NCBI RefSeq assembly: GCF_000321225.1
Contig: NW_004450401.1
Location: forward strand, 4,366,555-4,430,554
DNA: 64,000 nucleotides
Reading direction: 5' to 3'
Source of the DNA: Odobenus rosmarus divergens
Lineage: Eukaryota > Chordata > Mammalia > Carnivora > Odobenidae
Shown: positions 43,660 through 55,787 of the stretch, one piece after another
How the letters are laid out: each line of letters begins with the position of its first letter
Numbering within the stretch: position 1 is the first letter of the stretch
The notes under the pieces: model-generated
Databases searched by the model: none
The model's input: the letters and a program-made list of their open reading frames with translations, nothing else
What the model was told of the DNA's origin: nothing
Position numbers and translations under genes: made by a program

Positions 43660-44634
43660 TTTGGTCCCATAACTATGAAGTCACTTTCAGTAACTAATAC
43701 AGACTCTTTCCAAGTATTATGTTTTAGGCTTGCCCATTTAAAATCTTTAATCTCATATTTAATTCATAGCTCTTCCTATTCTTCTGTGCAGGTAGACTTG
43801 TGGTTATAATAGCCCTTAGTGGAGGGGGTAGTAATGTCCCCTTCTCTCTCCTTGGCTCTTGTTTCCTCCCAAGTAGGGATGAGGAGGAGGAGAATGTTCT
43901 CTGCAAGACTGTCCAGGAAGAGTTGTTTGTTCTCTTTCTGCTGGTTGTTGCTACTTCAGTAACAGTTCTCTCAGTGTGTCAGGAGCCCAGATGCCAGCAG
44001 TCTTACTTGGGCTGGGGACAGTTGCTCTCTGGGGCCTCCCCTATGCACTTCCCGACCTAGAAAAAGTCAGTATCAACCTCTTTTTCCCAGGTCCCCACCA
44101 GTCCCTGCCAGCGGCAATCTAATATATAGCCTTTTGTTTTGGGGGGATCCTTGCCTGGAGGGGCTTCTTGGGGAGTGCCAGCAAGAGCCTCAAGCCTCAG
44201 GGATCTTCTGCGCTGTCTCGTTGACTCACATGGTGAATTTACATGCTTAATGCAAGAAGGAAGGAAATGCAGGTAGCTCTCATCCTTATGGCCCCTATCT
44301 CAGCACCAACTAGCTCTTTTCTCCCTTCCTTCACACCCAAGGACAATAGGGGCTCACTCAATTCAGTGGTTCAGAGACTTTCAGACAAGTTCTCAGCTTG
44401 GGGAATGGGAAGAGGTAGTTTGCTGCACTTTCAAATTGTGGGAAGGGAATGCGGGAACGAATTGAATGCCCTGTCTTCTTCAGCTAGGGAGAAGTAATGG
44501 GTGGTTGCCATCTATAAAAAGTAATATTCATCCATGGATATATGAACTAATTGGAAAAAATTTTTAATTCTACTTTTGTTACAGAATTTATGGTAAGTGA
44601 TTAATATTAGTAACTAACTTTCGATCATAAAAAT
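43660..44634. other. Unassigned intergenic sequence
   Basis: GC content near 48 percent by eye in 43800-44500, with no repeat I recognise. Open frames of 84-86 codons (43800-44060, 44243-44497) lack domains, conserved-looking codon bias or splice context. Confidence 0.4.
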
Positions 44635-44646
44635 AGTGATAGGACT

Positions 44647-44849
44647 GGGGCACTTGGGTGTCTTAGTTAGTTATGCCTCCAACTCTTGATGTTGGCTTAG
44701 GTCATGATCTTAGGGGCGTGAGATCAAGCCCTGCATTGGGCTCTGCACTGAACATGGAGTCTGCTTAAGATTCTCTCTCTCCCTCCCTCTGCCCTTTCCT
44801 CCCAGCTTGAGTGTGCATGCTCTCTCTCTCTCAAAAAAAAAAAAAAAAA
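44647..44849 (+). mobile_element. Can-SINE, sense, older subfamily
   Basis: Perfect 12-bp TSD agtgataggact at 44635-44646 and 44850-44861. Confidence 0.95.
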
Positions 44850-45254
44850 AGTGATAGGACTTTAGGGGTACAACAGTGTTCTGATTGTATATATCATTCT
44901 CCTCAGCCATCCTCTCTGAAACTCAGGAAACACAGAGTCCCTGGTTGTGTAATAAGAGTATACTTGAAAAGTACCCTGTCCTTATCTGACAACCCAGATG
45001 AAGAATATTGGCCCTGAAGCTGCTTTTCTTAAAACTGTAAGTAGTGTTGCTTGGTCATCCTGGATCTGTCTTGAAATATTTTGTTTACCCAAGGCTTCCA
45101 AAATGATGGTGTCTTTTTCAAAAACTAGTATGTGTGTGTATTTTTCTTTTCTTTTTTTCTGGGTGATTTGTCTTATTTTATTTTTTCCAGATTTATTGAG
45201 ATATAGGTGACATATAACATTGTATAAGTTTAAGATGTATAATGTGATATTTTG

Positions 45255-45430
45255 GGGCACCTGGGTGGCTCAGCCAGTTAAGCTTCTGACTTCAGTTCAG
45301 GTCAAGATCCCAGGGTGCTGGGATGGAGCCCTGCATCAGGCTCCCTGCTGAGCAGGGAGTCTGCTTCTCCCTCTCCCTCTGCTGCTCCCCCCTGCTCGGG
45401 CTTTCTCTCTCTCAAATGAATAAATAAAAT
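45255..45430 (+). mobile_element. Can-SINE, sense (cluster member 1)
   Basis: Head 'gggcacctgggtggctcag', tail AAATGAATAAATAAAATC at about 45412-45430. Confidence 0.9.
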
Positions 45431-45636
45431 CTTTTTTTTTTTAAAGGTTTTTTTAATTTATTCATTCGAGACACAGAGATACAGAGAGAGAATATGAGCA
45501 GGGGGAGAAGCAGAGGGAGGGGGGAAGCAGGCCCCCCGCTGAGCAGGAAGCCTGATGCGGGGCTGATGCCAGGACCCTGGGATTATGACCTGAGCCGAAG
45601 GCAGATGCTTAACCATCTGAGCCACCCAGGCGCCCT
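45431..45636 (-). mobile_element. Can-SINE, antisense (cluster member 2)
   Basis: Its T-rich tail meets the A-rich tail of member 1, giving a tail-to-tail inverted pair. Head ends CACCCAGGCGCCC. Confidence 0.9.
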
Positions 45637-45667
45637 ATACATCTTTTTAAAAAAGATTTTATTTATT

Positions 45668-45861
45668 GGGGCGCCTGGGTGGCTCAGATGGTTAAGCATC
45701 TGCCTTCGGCTCAGGTCATGATCCCAGGGTCCTGGGATCGAGTCCCGCATCGGGGTCCCTGCTCCTTGGGAGCCTGCTTCTCCCTCTGCTTCTCTCTCTC
45801 TCTCTCCCTCTGTCTCTCATGAATAAATAAATAAAATCTTTAAAAAAAAATAAAAATAAAA
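45668..45861 (+). mobile_element. Can-SINE, sense, CTCATGAATAAA-tail subtype (cluster member 3)
   Basis: Preceded by a short 'aaaaaagattttatttatt' that may be the tail of another truncated antisense SINE. Head and body are close to the consensus. Confidence 0.9.
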
Positions 45862-46330
45862 AAGATGTATAATGTGATATTTTGATAGATACATATATTG
45901 TGAAATGTTTACCATAATAAAATTAGTTAACACGTCCTTTACCTCACATAATTATCATTTTGTTGTTGTTGTTATAGTGAGAACAGTAGAGCTCTCCTGT
46001 CATAGCAACTTTCAAGCACAATACGGTATTATTAACCGTTGTCATCATGCTGTACATTAGATGCCCAGAACTTACTCATCTTAAAACTGAAATTTTGTTC
46101 CATTTGACTAATAGCTTCCCATTTCCACACACCCCAAACCTGGCAACCACTACTCTACTTTTTGTTTCTATAAGTTTAATGTTTTAGATTCCACACATAA
46201 GTGAGATCATAGAGTATTTGTCTTTCCCTGAATTACTTTACATAGCATAATGCTCTCAAGGTCCATCCATGTTGTTGCAAATGGTAGGATTTCCTTCTTT
46301 TTTTATGGCTGAATAGTATTTGTGTGTGTT

Positions 46331-47055
46331 TTTCAAGGTGATACTTCTTCATAGATTTATTCCCCTTAACTCATACATCAATTCCATATACATTGAGAGG
46401 CTAATGCAGTCATTTATTCATCCAATGAATAGTCCCACGTTTTGGAAGTTTCACATTATACCACTTTGCTTTTATGGAAGACCTACATTAGTATCTGTTT
46501 TCACTAACCAAAAGAAATCTGAAGAGGATTTTCATTCTTACGAAAAAAGGCAAAAAGCAAACAGTGTTCCGTATTTGTTTTGCCGCCAGCCATGATAGAG
46601 GCAGCATGCTCCCCCAGCAGTGAGAGTTGCCCTGCCAAACTCCATCCCCAGCAACTAGGCTCAGTATCTCAGCATCAAGCCACTGTAGCTTTGAACTGTA
46701 TCTGTGAGCATCTGTGCTTTCTCTCAATTTGTTTTGTTAACTCTTAGTGAGATGTGTCCCATGGTAATGGAAAAGCCTAAGAGAGGTTATTTTTTGGGTC
46801 TGGGAACACTCAAAAAATTTTGTATGAATTAATGGTAATTGCTTCTTTGCTTTACGCCACTTCAGCTTATGAAAGGTTTCACAAGAGCACTCCAGTTTTG
46901 GATGGCAGGAGAAACTCGTAGTCCTGAGTGCCTACTGGGTGCCAGGCACCTTGTTAGGGGCTGGGGATGAAACTGAGCAAGCTAGGCATTGCTTCTTTCT
47001 CAGAGAGCTTAGCAGCCCTAGTTTGTGAATGCAGAAAGCAAATCTCAATCCCTTT
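46331..47055. other. Unassigned intergenic sequence
   Basis: A short old repeat near 46915-46990 ('ctgggtgccaggcaccttgttagg') is present. Open frames under 92 codons are unsupported. Confidence 0.4.
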
Positions 47056-47059
47056 CTTT

Positions 47060-47755
47060 TTAAAAATAATTTTTAATTAAAAACTTACATATGAAAAAAT
47101 ACGTGAAAATGTAAATCAAAACCATTTCACACCCATTATGATGGTGATTATTTAAAAAAAAAATGGAAAACAAGTTTTGGCAAGGATGTGGAGAAATTGG
47201 AACCCTTGCTCATTGGTGGTGGGAATGTAAAATGGTGCAGCTGCTGTGGAAAACAGTTTGGCAGTTCCCCAAAAAGTTAGACATAGAATTACCGTATGAT
47301 CCAGCAATTCTACTCCTGGGTATTTACCCCAAAGCTTTAAAAGCGGGGATGCAAACAGATACTTACCCACCTATCTTCGTAGCAATGTTATTTGTAATAG
47401 CCAAGAGGTGGAAATAACCTGTGAAGGGATAAACAATTTAGAATTCTATTCAGCCTTAATGGAAATTATGACCCATGCTACAACATGGAGGAAACTTGAG
47501 GACATCATGCTAAAAGAAAAAAGCCAGTCACAAAAGGGTAAGTACTGTATGATTCTACTTACATGAGCTAACGGGAAAAGGCAAATTCATAGAAATAGAA
47601 AATAGAATAGTTATCAGGGAGAAGGGGGCGTTATTTAATAGGTGCAGAGTTTCTGTTGGGAAGATGAGAAAGTTCTGGAAATGGATAGTGGTGGTGGTTG
47701 CACAATATTGTTACTATATCCTAATACCATTGTATTTTACACTTAAAAATGGTTT
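47060..47755 (+). mobile_element. L1 3' part, sense, with ORF2 C-terminal frame
   Basis: The frame 47163-47417 reads FWQGCGEIGTLAHWWWECKM then LWKTVWQFPKKL and LLGIYPKALK, the ORF2 C-terminus. A 3' UTR follows to about 47755. The 5' part is absent (truncated copy). Confidence 0.85.
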
Positions 47756-47756
47756 A

Positions 47757-47895
47757 AGGGGTGCCTGGGTGCCTCAGTCAGTTAAGTGTCCGACTCTGAA
47801 TCTCAGCTCAGGTCTTGATCTCAGGGTTGTAAGTTTAAGTCCTGCATTGGGCTCCATGCTGGGTGTGAAGCCTACCTAAAAAAAAGAAAAAAAAA
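47757..47895 (+). mobile_element. Old-type Can-SINE, sense, short
   Basis: 'ggggtgcctgggtgcctcag', then 'gtaagtttaagtcctgcattggg', ending in A-rich sequence without the CT body. Confidence 0.85.
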
Positions 47896-48600
47896 ATGCT
47901 TAGGATAGTACATTTTAGTTATATGTTATTACAATAAAAATATGTGAATATTTTCCTTTTATCAAAAAATTGAAACATTGTGGACTATGTTAAAAGCTCC
48001 TTTGACCACCTCCTCCATCCTGATCCCAGGTCCCCTTCTTTGTTGGTTCTGTTTCCTTCTCTAGAGCTTTTCTGTATATTTGCTTATATTCATATGTCCT
48101 TAGCAAAATGACATATATTTTTAGCTTTATCCAGAGAGCATGTCTGCTTTAGCATGGAGATTTGAAACCATCATTTGCAGTAAAAATGTTCTAAGCAGTA
48201 GGGCTTTCTTCCTTATTAATGGGGACTTTTTTTTTTTTTTTGGTGGATGTACATTTTTCAAAGGTTGTCATTTTCTGTCATTTTTCTTTTTTTTATTATA
48301 TGGGAGGGTCAGTGCCTATGGACCACTTTTGTTTATGCTACAGCTAGCCAGCTCAGGTTTCTCCCATGCCTTAGAGAACACTCTGTCCTTCCTGCTGGAT
48401 TCCAGGTGTAATCTCCCAGTTTCGGGTCACTCTTAGCTTTTCCACTGGACTGCTTTAGTAGGCAGCCTCTCGTTGTACATAACTTAAATAATTTTCTTAT
48501 CCTTTCCCCGTTTCCATCCTTGTTTCTAATTTGCCGAGATAATCAAGTAGATGTCAAAATCTTCATAAAAATTTTGTTTTATCCTCTCTGTTCAAAGATG
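47896..48600. other. Unassigned AT-rich sequence
   Basis: Long T runs at 48227-48240. Some words resemble L1 3' UTR but I cannot place them. A 98-codon open frame (48140-48436) shows no domain. Confidence 0.35.
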
Positions 48601-50060
48601 ATACATCCTCATTTTGAGAAAATTAAAGCAATTTAGAATGGTTATAAAACAGAATGTGTAACCACATCACCACTTGGATAACATCTTTCTAGACATCTCT
48701 GAATGGTGAATACTCACAAGTGCACACAATTTTACACAAACATGATCATACTATGCACATTGTATGGCGATTGGCTTTCTTAGTTCAAAAAATATATCCT
48801 TACAGTTGGCTGTGTCAGTGAATATAGATCTACAGTATCCATTTTATTGGCTCATAATAATATTTTTAAAATAGTATGACGTGTTTCTTCTTATTTAATA
48901 GAAAAGCACAAAGAAGCAAACAAAAAAGTGTATCACATTCTCTCAACCTTGATAATCTACATTGAACAGTTTGTAAAATTAAAAGAAACACATCTATGAG
49001 ATTAGCAAATTCATGCTACAAAAAGTTACAAAATAAAGAGTGCAAGTTGAGAGCCACCCTCCCTTTTCTAGTTCAGTCTTCCCAAGGCCAAATGCCTTTA
49101 TTATTTTCTTGTGAATCCTTCAAAACATACAAAATTACTTACATATCTGTATTTCTTTCTCTTTTTTGTTTGTTTTTTAACACAAAAAAGATCACATTAT
49201 TATATAGAGTTATTTACTTTGCTTTTTTCATTTGATATATTTTGGGGATCATTTCTTAACTGTAAGGTAAATATGTCTTTTTAACACCTGCATAAAAATC
49301 TCATTTGTTAGGATATGCCACAATTTATTTAACCAGTTCCCCATTGTGGATATTTTGGTTGTTTTCAGGGTTTTGTTTGTTTATTATGCAGTTTTGATTT
49401 TACTATTACCAGTAATGTTGCAAGAACATCTTTGTACTTACCTTAACAAGGCTTGCCAGGATATCCATAGAGAAAGTCTTAAGCACTGGGGACTGGGTTA
49501 AAGGGTGTATGTGTTTTACGTGTAGGTAGAAACTGCCAAATCATCATCCAGAAAGGTTGCACCAAAGAACATTATGACAGAAGTGTTCAAGAGTGCTTGT
49601 TTCCTAAAATTCCACAAGCATTAGTTATCAAACTTTTTAGTTGTTGCCAATCAAATGAGTTAAAATTGTTATTTTGTTCTGGTTTGCATTTATTATGCAT
49701 GAAGTTGAGATACTTTTCAAATGTTCATTGACTGTTTGTAGTTTTTTCCTTGAAAATGTTCATGCATCTTCACTATTTTTTTCCCCTAGACTGTTCATCT
49801 TTTTAATAGCTATCAGTAGAATTTGTGTGAATAGATAAGGTATTATTGAGCAAGGTAATGTTACATTGCTTGGATAATATATTCAACTAGTTACCCAATA
49901 ATGAACAGTTAGGATGTTTACAACATCATGCTTACAGTTTCCAACTTCTGTACTTGCATCTTTGTGCTCTGAATCGAGTATCTCTTTGAGTTAGATTCTA
50001 GAAGTAGAATTGCTGATTGAAAGCCAAATTCTTTGTTAAAAATTTCAAAATAGCATTGTT
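48601..50060 (-). mobile_element. Old L1 3' UTR pieces, antisense
   Basis: 'ttatttaaccagttccccattg', 'ggttgcaccaaagaacattatgac' and 'gattctagaagtagaattgctg' are reversed L1M/L1ME 3' words, in two or more overlapping pieces. Confidence 0.6.
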
Positions 50061-50984
50061 TGATGGGGAAGTGGTCCAATTTGGGGAGTGGGAGAAAAGA
50101 AAAAGAAACCAGGAGCTCCTGATTGCAGGGCTAATCTGCTCTAAATTAGAATTGAACTAAAAGGCTAATTGGTGATGTTATCATCCTAGCCGCTTTCATC
50201 AATAAGCTTCTTAAAATCCTAAATCTCCTTCTCCATTTGGTGCCTGGACCTCCTGGAAGTCTGCAAATTCTCTGAAGGGAAAAAAGAAAAAAATTGTAAT
50301 TTTCAAGTGAATAATCCTATTAAAACATAATTATAAGCACATTTTGAATCCTTGTATGGCTATGCAATTTTGATGTTGGCTTTACATTTCTGTTTACAAT
50401 TATCTGAGTGGTACATACTGTTTGAAGGAACATTTGGCATTATGGTAATTCATTATTTTAAATTGAATGGGGGGAAGTAGTGGGAGACTTGAGTCAGCTT
50501 ACCTATAGGACTGGTGGCCTCCTGTGGAAGCTGAGTTCAAAAGAACTTGTGCAACAAAGCAATCCATTAAATTAGAATAACGTAGGAAGTGATTTGGGGG
50601 AGGATGAATTGCATAAATCTTGTCTTTGTACCTAACAACTTGTTCATTAACAGTTAGTGTAGTAGAAAATACCGAGTGAAGAAATGTACATTTCTGATTA
50701 GAGTAATAATTGGATTAGTACACCAAGTCAGGCCAAATTGCATTCATGACCACAATGCCAACCTTCGTTTTATGGGTTTATTAGGTGACACTGCATTAAA
50801 CTACGCATTCCAGGATTGCTTGGGCAATTTTGACCAAATATAAGGCCTGCCTTGGTATCTGCAAAGTTAAGAAGGAAATGAAGTGAGTCACACTGATGAG
50901 GGAACAGAAGGCAAGCTGAGGACAAAGCACAAGCTGACACCCTGCAACCTCCTTCCCCCCAAGAGTAGGCTATGTTTAACATTC
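50061..50984. other. Unassigned intergenic sequence
   Basis: No repeat recognised with confidence. A 70-codon minus frame (50770-50982) lacks support. Confidence 0.4.
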
Positions 50985-51604
50985 CTCAGGCACTCCTGGC
51001 TGCCCTAAAGCTAAGGGAAGGAAAAACGAATGGTTAACTAATAGAGACCACAGTCCTGCAAGACATGAGTCTCCATCAGTTTACCAAAGTCTTAGCGATT
51101 TACAAGGAAAAAGCATTCTTATCATTAGCCTAACTTCCAGAGACCCATAACTCAATTTTCTGGAGCCCTAACATCACCCTCCCTTCCATGGGTATTGTGG
51201 GAAACAGAGGCAGAAGGGAAAGTAAACAAAATTAAGTTTCTTTATGACTTGCAGCCTATTAACAAGGACTTGTAATAGAAAGAGTATAACATTCCTCCAG
51301 AAAGCTCTCAACTATCTTAACGTTAGTGCCTTACTAGAGGGAAAAACAACCTTAGCTTGACAATAGCAAGGCCTCCAGTATCCTGTAAATCTTCTTTAGC
51401 ATATGAAAGTCCTTTTGTACACCTCCCTTTTCCTTACCTCCCCCAACTCCCAAGTATATAATCAGCCACCCCTCATAACCCTGGGGCAGCAGTCTCTTTC
51501 TGCCCACGGGTCCTGTCCCTAGGCTTTAATTAAAATCATCTTTTTTTGCACCAAAGACGTCTCAAGAATTCTTTTTTGGCCGTTGGCTCCGGACCTCACC
51601 AACA
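50985..51604 (+). mobile_element. Solo LTR, gammaretrovirus-like (ERV1 class)
   Basis: Typical LTR order: TATATAAT at 51455-51462, start-site region with 'cccacgggtcctgtcccta', ATTAAA polyadenylation signal at 51529-51534, and an end of 'ggctccggacctcaccaaca'. The 5' boundary is approximate. No gag, pol or env sequence lies beside it. Confidence 0.65.
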
Positions 51605-51670
51605 TTCCAAAACTACATCAACACCACTTTGTACAACATAATTATATGAACAGAACTTTTCTGCATTAGT

Positions 51671-52518
51671 ATTTTTTTTTAAGATTTTATTTATTTATTT
51701 GCTAGAGAGAGTGAAAGTACAAGCGGGGGGGGGGNNNNNNNNNNNNNNNNNNNNNNNNNNNNNNNNNNNNNNNNNNNNNNNNNNNNNNNNNNNNNNNNNN
51801 NNNNNNNNNNNNNNNNNNNNNNNNNNNNNNNNNNNNNNNNNNNNNNNNNNNNNNNNNNNNNNNNNNNNNNNNNNNNNNNNNNNNNNNNNNNNNNNNNNNN
51901 NNNNNNNNNNNNNNNNNNNNNNNNNNNNNNNNNNNNNNNNNNNNNNNNNNNNNNNNNNNNNNNNNNNNNNNNNNNNNNNNNNNNNNNNNNNNNNNNNNNN
52001 NNNNNNNNNNNNNNNNNNNNNNNNNNNNNNNNNNNNNNNNNNNNNNNNNNNNNNNNNNNNNNNNNNNNNNNNNNNNNNNNNNNNNNNNNNNNNNNNNNNN
52101 NNNNNNNNNNNNNNNNNNNNNNNNNNNNNNNNNNNNNNNNNNNNNNNNNNNNNNNNNNNNNNNNNNNNNNNNNNNNNNNNNNNNNNNNNNNNNNNNNNNN
52201 NNNNNNNNNNNNNNNNNNNNNNNNNNNNNNNNNNNNNNNNNNNNNNNNNNNNNNNNNNNNNNNNNNNNNNNNNNNNNNNNNNNNNNNNNNNNNNNNNNNN
52301 NNNNNNNNNNNNNNNNNNNNNNNNNNNNNNNNNNNNNNNNNNNNNNNNNNNNNNNNNNNNNNNNNNNNNNNNNNNNNNNNNNNNNNNNNNNNNNNNNNNN
52401 NNNNNNNNNNNNNNNNNNNNNNNNNNNNNNNNNNNNNNNNNNNNNNNNNNNNNNNNNNNNNNNNNNNNNNNNNNNNNNNGAAGGCAGACGCTTAACTGAC
52501 TGAGCCACCCAGGCACCC
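51671..52518 (-). mobile_element. Can-SINE, antisense, containing an assembly gap
   Basis: Tail and start of body at 51671-51734, head at 52480-52518 (gactgagccacccaggcacccc). A normal SINE would need only about 120-130 bp more, so the gap is longer than the SINE requires. Confidence 0.85.
51735..52479. other. Assembly gap (745 N)
   Basis: A run of N directly after ten consecutive G bases. Open frames crossing it are meaningless. Its true length and content are unknown. Confidence 1.
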
Positions 52519-52834
52519 CTAATCTGTTTTTATTCTTGTTTTCCCTTGCTTCAAGCACTTTCCCTTGCCCACCATCATGTACCCAATGTTTGTGCAAGTA
52601 TGTGAGCCCACGCATTTTTCTCCATAACCATGTAAGCCTAGTGGAAAAGATCTACAGATACATATATACACATAGAAATAACTGTATAAAATACACGTCA
52701 AAGGTTGTGAGTTGTCATTTGTTTCTACAAAAGCGAGATCATAAACTATATATATTTCTCAGTTACATCCTTTCTTCTTTAATTCATCAGGGCAGCCTGC
52801 TGGATCAGTAACTACAGATCCAAGTTGATTTTTT

Positions 52835-53005
52835 TTTTAATTTTTATTTATTTATTCATGAGAGACAGAGAGAGAGAGAGAGAGGCAGAGGGAGAAGCAG
52901 GTTCCCAAGGAGCAGGGAGCCCGATGCAGGACTCAATCCCAGGACTCTGGGATCATGACCGGAGGTGAAGGCAGACGCTTAACCATCTGAGCCACCCAGG
53001 CGCCC
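52835..53005 (-). mobile_element. Can-SINE, antisense, CTCATGAATAAA-tail subtype
   Basis: Perfect 18-bp TSD gatccaagttgatttttt at 52817-52834 and 53006-53023. Confidence 0.95.
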
Positions 53006-53023
53006 GATCCAAGTTGATTTTTT

Positions 53024-53215
53024 AACAGCAACATAGTTACCCATACTACAGACATCCACATTATTCATCAATAGAGAGTTCCTCCACTGGTGGACTTTTA
53101 AGTTGTTCTCAAGTTTTTTGTTATTACAAACAAGGCTACAATAAATACTCTCATAGATTTGTTCTTAGATTGTTAGGACTAGGATCACTAGATCAGAGGG
53201 TATGTGTGTGTGTGT
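53024..53215 (-). mobile_element. Old L1 3' fragment, antisense
   Basis: 'acaaacaaggctacaataaatac' and 'ggactaggatcactagatcagag' are diverged L1M words. Confidence 0.5.
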
Positions 53216-53229
53216 ATATATATATATAT

Positions 53230-53446
53230 TTTTTAAATTTTTATTTATTTATTTTTTATTTTTTTGAGAGAGAGAGAGGTAACGGGGTGGGAGGAAGGGC
53301 AGAGGGAAAGGAAAAGAGAGAATCTTAAGCAGGCTCCACACCCAGCAGAGAGCCCGACACAGGGCTTGATCTCACCATCCTGAGATCATGACCTGAGCTG
53401 AAATCAAGAGTCAGACACTTAACTGACTGAGCCACCCAGGCGCCCC
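53230..53446 (-). mobile_element. Can-SINE, antisense, older subfamily
   Basis: Preceded by a TG/TA microsatellite (53203-53229). Body with 'cttgatctcaccatcctgagatc' and head with 'aaatcaagagtcagac'. Confidence 0.95.
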
Positions 53447-54030
53447 TATATTTTTTGTTTTAAATGTATTATGCCATATTACTTTAAAAAGCTGCATGTG
53501 GACCTTATTTGGATCTTGATTCAAGTAAACTATAAAATTAAGAAGTATATTTATAAAACAATTGGATATTTGAACACTGACTAGGTATTTCACTAAATTA
53601 AGGAGTGGGTTTTTTTTTTAGATATGATAATGGTAGATTTCATACTGAAATATTTATGGATGAAGTAATTGGGTTCAGAAAAGTACTGGAGGGAGAGAAG
53701 TGGATTGAAGCTGATATAATGGGAATTCATTATACCATTGTCTTCTTTTATATGTGTTTGAAATTCTCCGTAATAATAATAATAATAAAAGCTATAACAA
53801 ATCACACTATATATAATGTATGAGAAAACCTATTTCCTTACATTTCCCTTAGCACTGGGTATTATTACTTTTTTATTTTTGTCAATCTGATGTATGAAAA
53901 AAGATATTTGTTGATAGTTTGTATTTACTTTACTACTAGGGAGGTTGATTTTCTTGAGAAAGTGTAAAGCTCCCTTGCTGGCAGCTAGCAGCCAGGCCAT
54001 GATGCTACCAAATGAACATAAATTATACTA
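53447..54030. other. AT-rich sequence with L1-3'-end-like words
   Basis: 'tttgaaattctccgtaataataataat' near 53758 resembles the insert at about 2460. The rest is unassigned. Confidence 0.4.
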
Positions 54031-54031
54031 A

Positions 54032-54228
54032 GGGGCCCTGGGTGTCTCAGTCAGTTAAGTGTTTGCTTTCTGCTGAGGTCATGATCCCTGGGAGTTGGGC
54101 TGCCTGCTCAGTGCGGAGCCTGCTTCTCCCTCTGCCCCTCTGCCCCTCCCCCCGCCCAGCTTTCATGCTCTGTCTCTCACATGCTCTCTCTCTCTCTCAA
54201 ATAAAAAAATCAAATCTTTTTTAAAAAA
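54032..54228 (+). mobile_element. Can-SINE, sense, diverged
   Basis: Altered head (aggggccctgggtgtctcag) and a shortened middle. Confidence 0.9.
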
Positions 54229-54229
54229 A

Positions 54230-54827
54230 CCCAATACTTAGAATATAAATAAAATGTACACAAGGCTACTCTATGACCATTTCTGGAACAAGACAGAGAA
54301 AGACCACTTTGCAACCATAAAAACAATAAAACATCCCCCACTTCTGACTAAACTGAGTCACAGCTGCTCCTTTACCAATGACAGCTTTTGCCTTGCTTTA
54401 ATCCTCATACTTCCTAGATAAAAATTATTCAGATATCCAGCCACTGAATTGCCCCAACTTTTGGACAACCTTCAATCCATAACTGGTCCCTACTTCTTTA
54501 ACTTTTCTGGGACTAATCCAGCACAAGTCCCAATACTGTGAGAAGCCCCTTCCAAGGTCCTCTTGCTGAGGCCTCTACGGTTCCTCTGGAGTACTTTGTC
54601 CCTTGCTATAGGAGGGTAAATCTAACTTTTTTATATGGATATTTTCCTAGAGGCCTTTGGTCAGTGGGCTTTAAACAATCTTTTCAATGTTTATTGTCTA
54701 TTTCTTCTTTGGGACATTCTTCCAGTTCAGTGGGTAGTTCTGAAAATTTCCCTTTTGTTTAAGAGTCAGTCCCATTGTTTACCTTCCCCATTCTTCTCCA
54801 GGAGCCATATGTACTACTTTCTTAGTC
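54230..54827. other. Unassigned sequence, possibly retroelement-derived
   Basis: Moderate GC with 67-74 codon frames and no domain. The even composition suggests an old LTR or its flank but I cannot name it. Confidence 0.3.
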
Positions 54828-54842
54828 AGAAGAGGTAAAAGA

Positions 54843-55028
54843 GGGGTGCCTAGGTGGCTCAGTCGGTTAAGCATCTGCTCAGGTCATGATCCCAGGCTTC
54901 TGGGTTAGAGCCCCACTTTGGGCTCCCTGCTCAGCAGAAAGCCTGCTTCTCCCGCTCCCTCTGCCCCCACCCCTGCTCATGTACATGTGCTCTCTCTCTC
55001 TCAAATGAATAAATTTTTTTTTTTTTAA
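54843..55028 (+). mobile_element. Can-SINE, sense
   Basis: Perfect 15-bp TSD agaagaggtaaaaga at 54828-54842 and 55029-55043. Confidence 0.95.
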
Positions 55029-55043
55029 AGAAGAGGTAAAAGA

Positions 55044-55786
55044 TAAAGATTCTTACTTGAGTTGGATCACTCCAGGTTTGATGCCATTAGCAAGAATCTT
55101 CAGGATCTTATTAATTCACCAGTAACGCTACTGGGAGCCAAGTGAAGGTGGACCTCTCCATTTGCTCCAGACTCTTCTGGTTATTTTCTTGGCCACCAGT
55201 CCAGTTTGGCTAATGTTGACAACATGTGTGTACTATTTATTGCTCATTTCATTAGGTATTAAGAGAGAAAATTCATCCTCTTAACTCAGAAGTCTGACAT
55301 TTATATTAGATTTTGGTCTATTTACTTAAAAGCTCTGATGTGAGATTCATAAAAATTCAGTGCTTCGTTTTTAATTGTTCTTTTACTGATATGAAATATC
55401 ACTGTTCCTTTTAGTGCTTTCCATCTTGAATTCTACTGTTTGTTACATTAACATTGTAACATATATAACATAATCTTTTGTTTGGTGTGTTGGGAAAATA
55501 TTTTGATATTTAAACCCATGTGTTTTTATCCAGTATGTAACTCTCTATTCAGATGATTAGACTCTGAGTCATCCTTTGCCTTAAGGAAGATTGTCACAAT
55601 AGAACCAGAATACAAAAGAGGCAAATTCTTGACTTGTGAATTTCCAAGCTGGGTTTCAGGTGTAAGACACCCTGAGCCAGTTTCTTCCCCCTGGCTCATA
55701 GAAGAGAAGAACTAAGTCATGTTCTGTTTGGTCTACTCTATTTCCTTAGGTGTTACTTCTCTCTTTTGTGGGGTGTGGTGTTTCTC
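55044..55786. other. Unassigned intergenic sequence
   Basis: AT-rich, no long frame. A 55320-55520 stretch may be an old L1 or LTR remnant. Confidence 0.35.
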
Positions 55787-55787
55787 A

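Larger units (their letters stand above)
45177..46330 (-). mobile_element. Old L1 3' UTR, antisense, split by a SINE cluster
   Basis: 'ccagatttattgagatatag', 'cccatttccacacaccccaaacc' and 'atttccttctttttttatggctgaatag' are L1M 3' UTR in reverse. The element pauses at 45254 and resumes at about 45862. Confidence 0.8.

Noticed and set aside
51695..52615. Long open frames of 266-306 codons on both strands
   Set aside because: They consist almost wholly of N-encoded X residues across the assembly gap.
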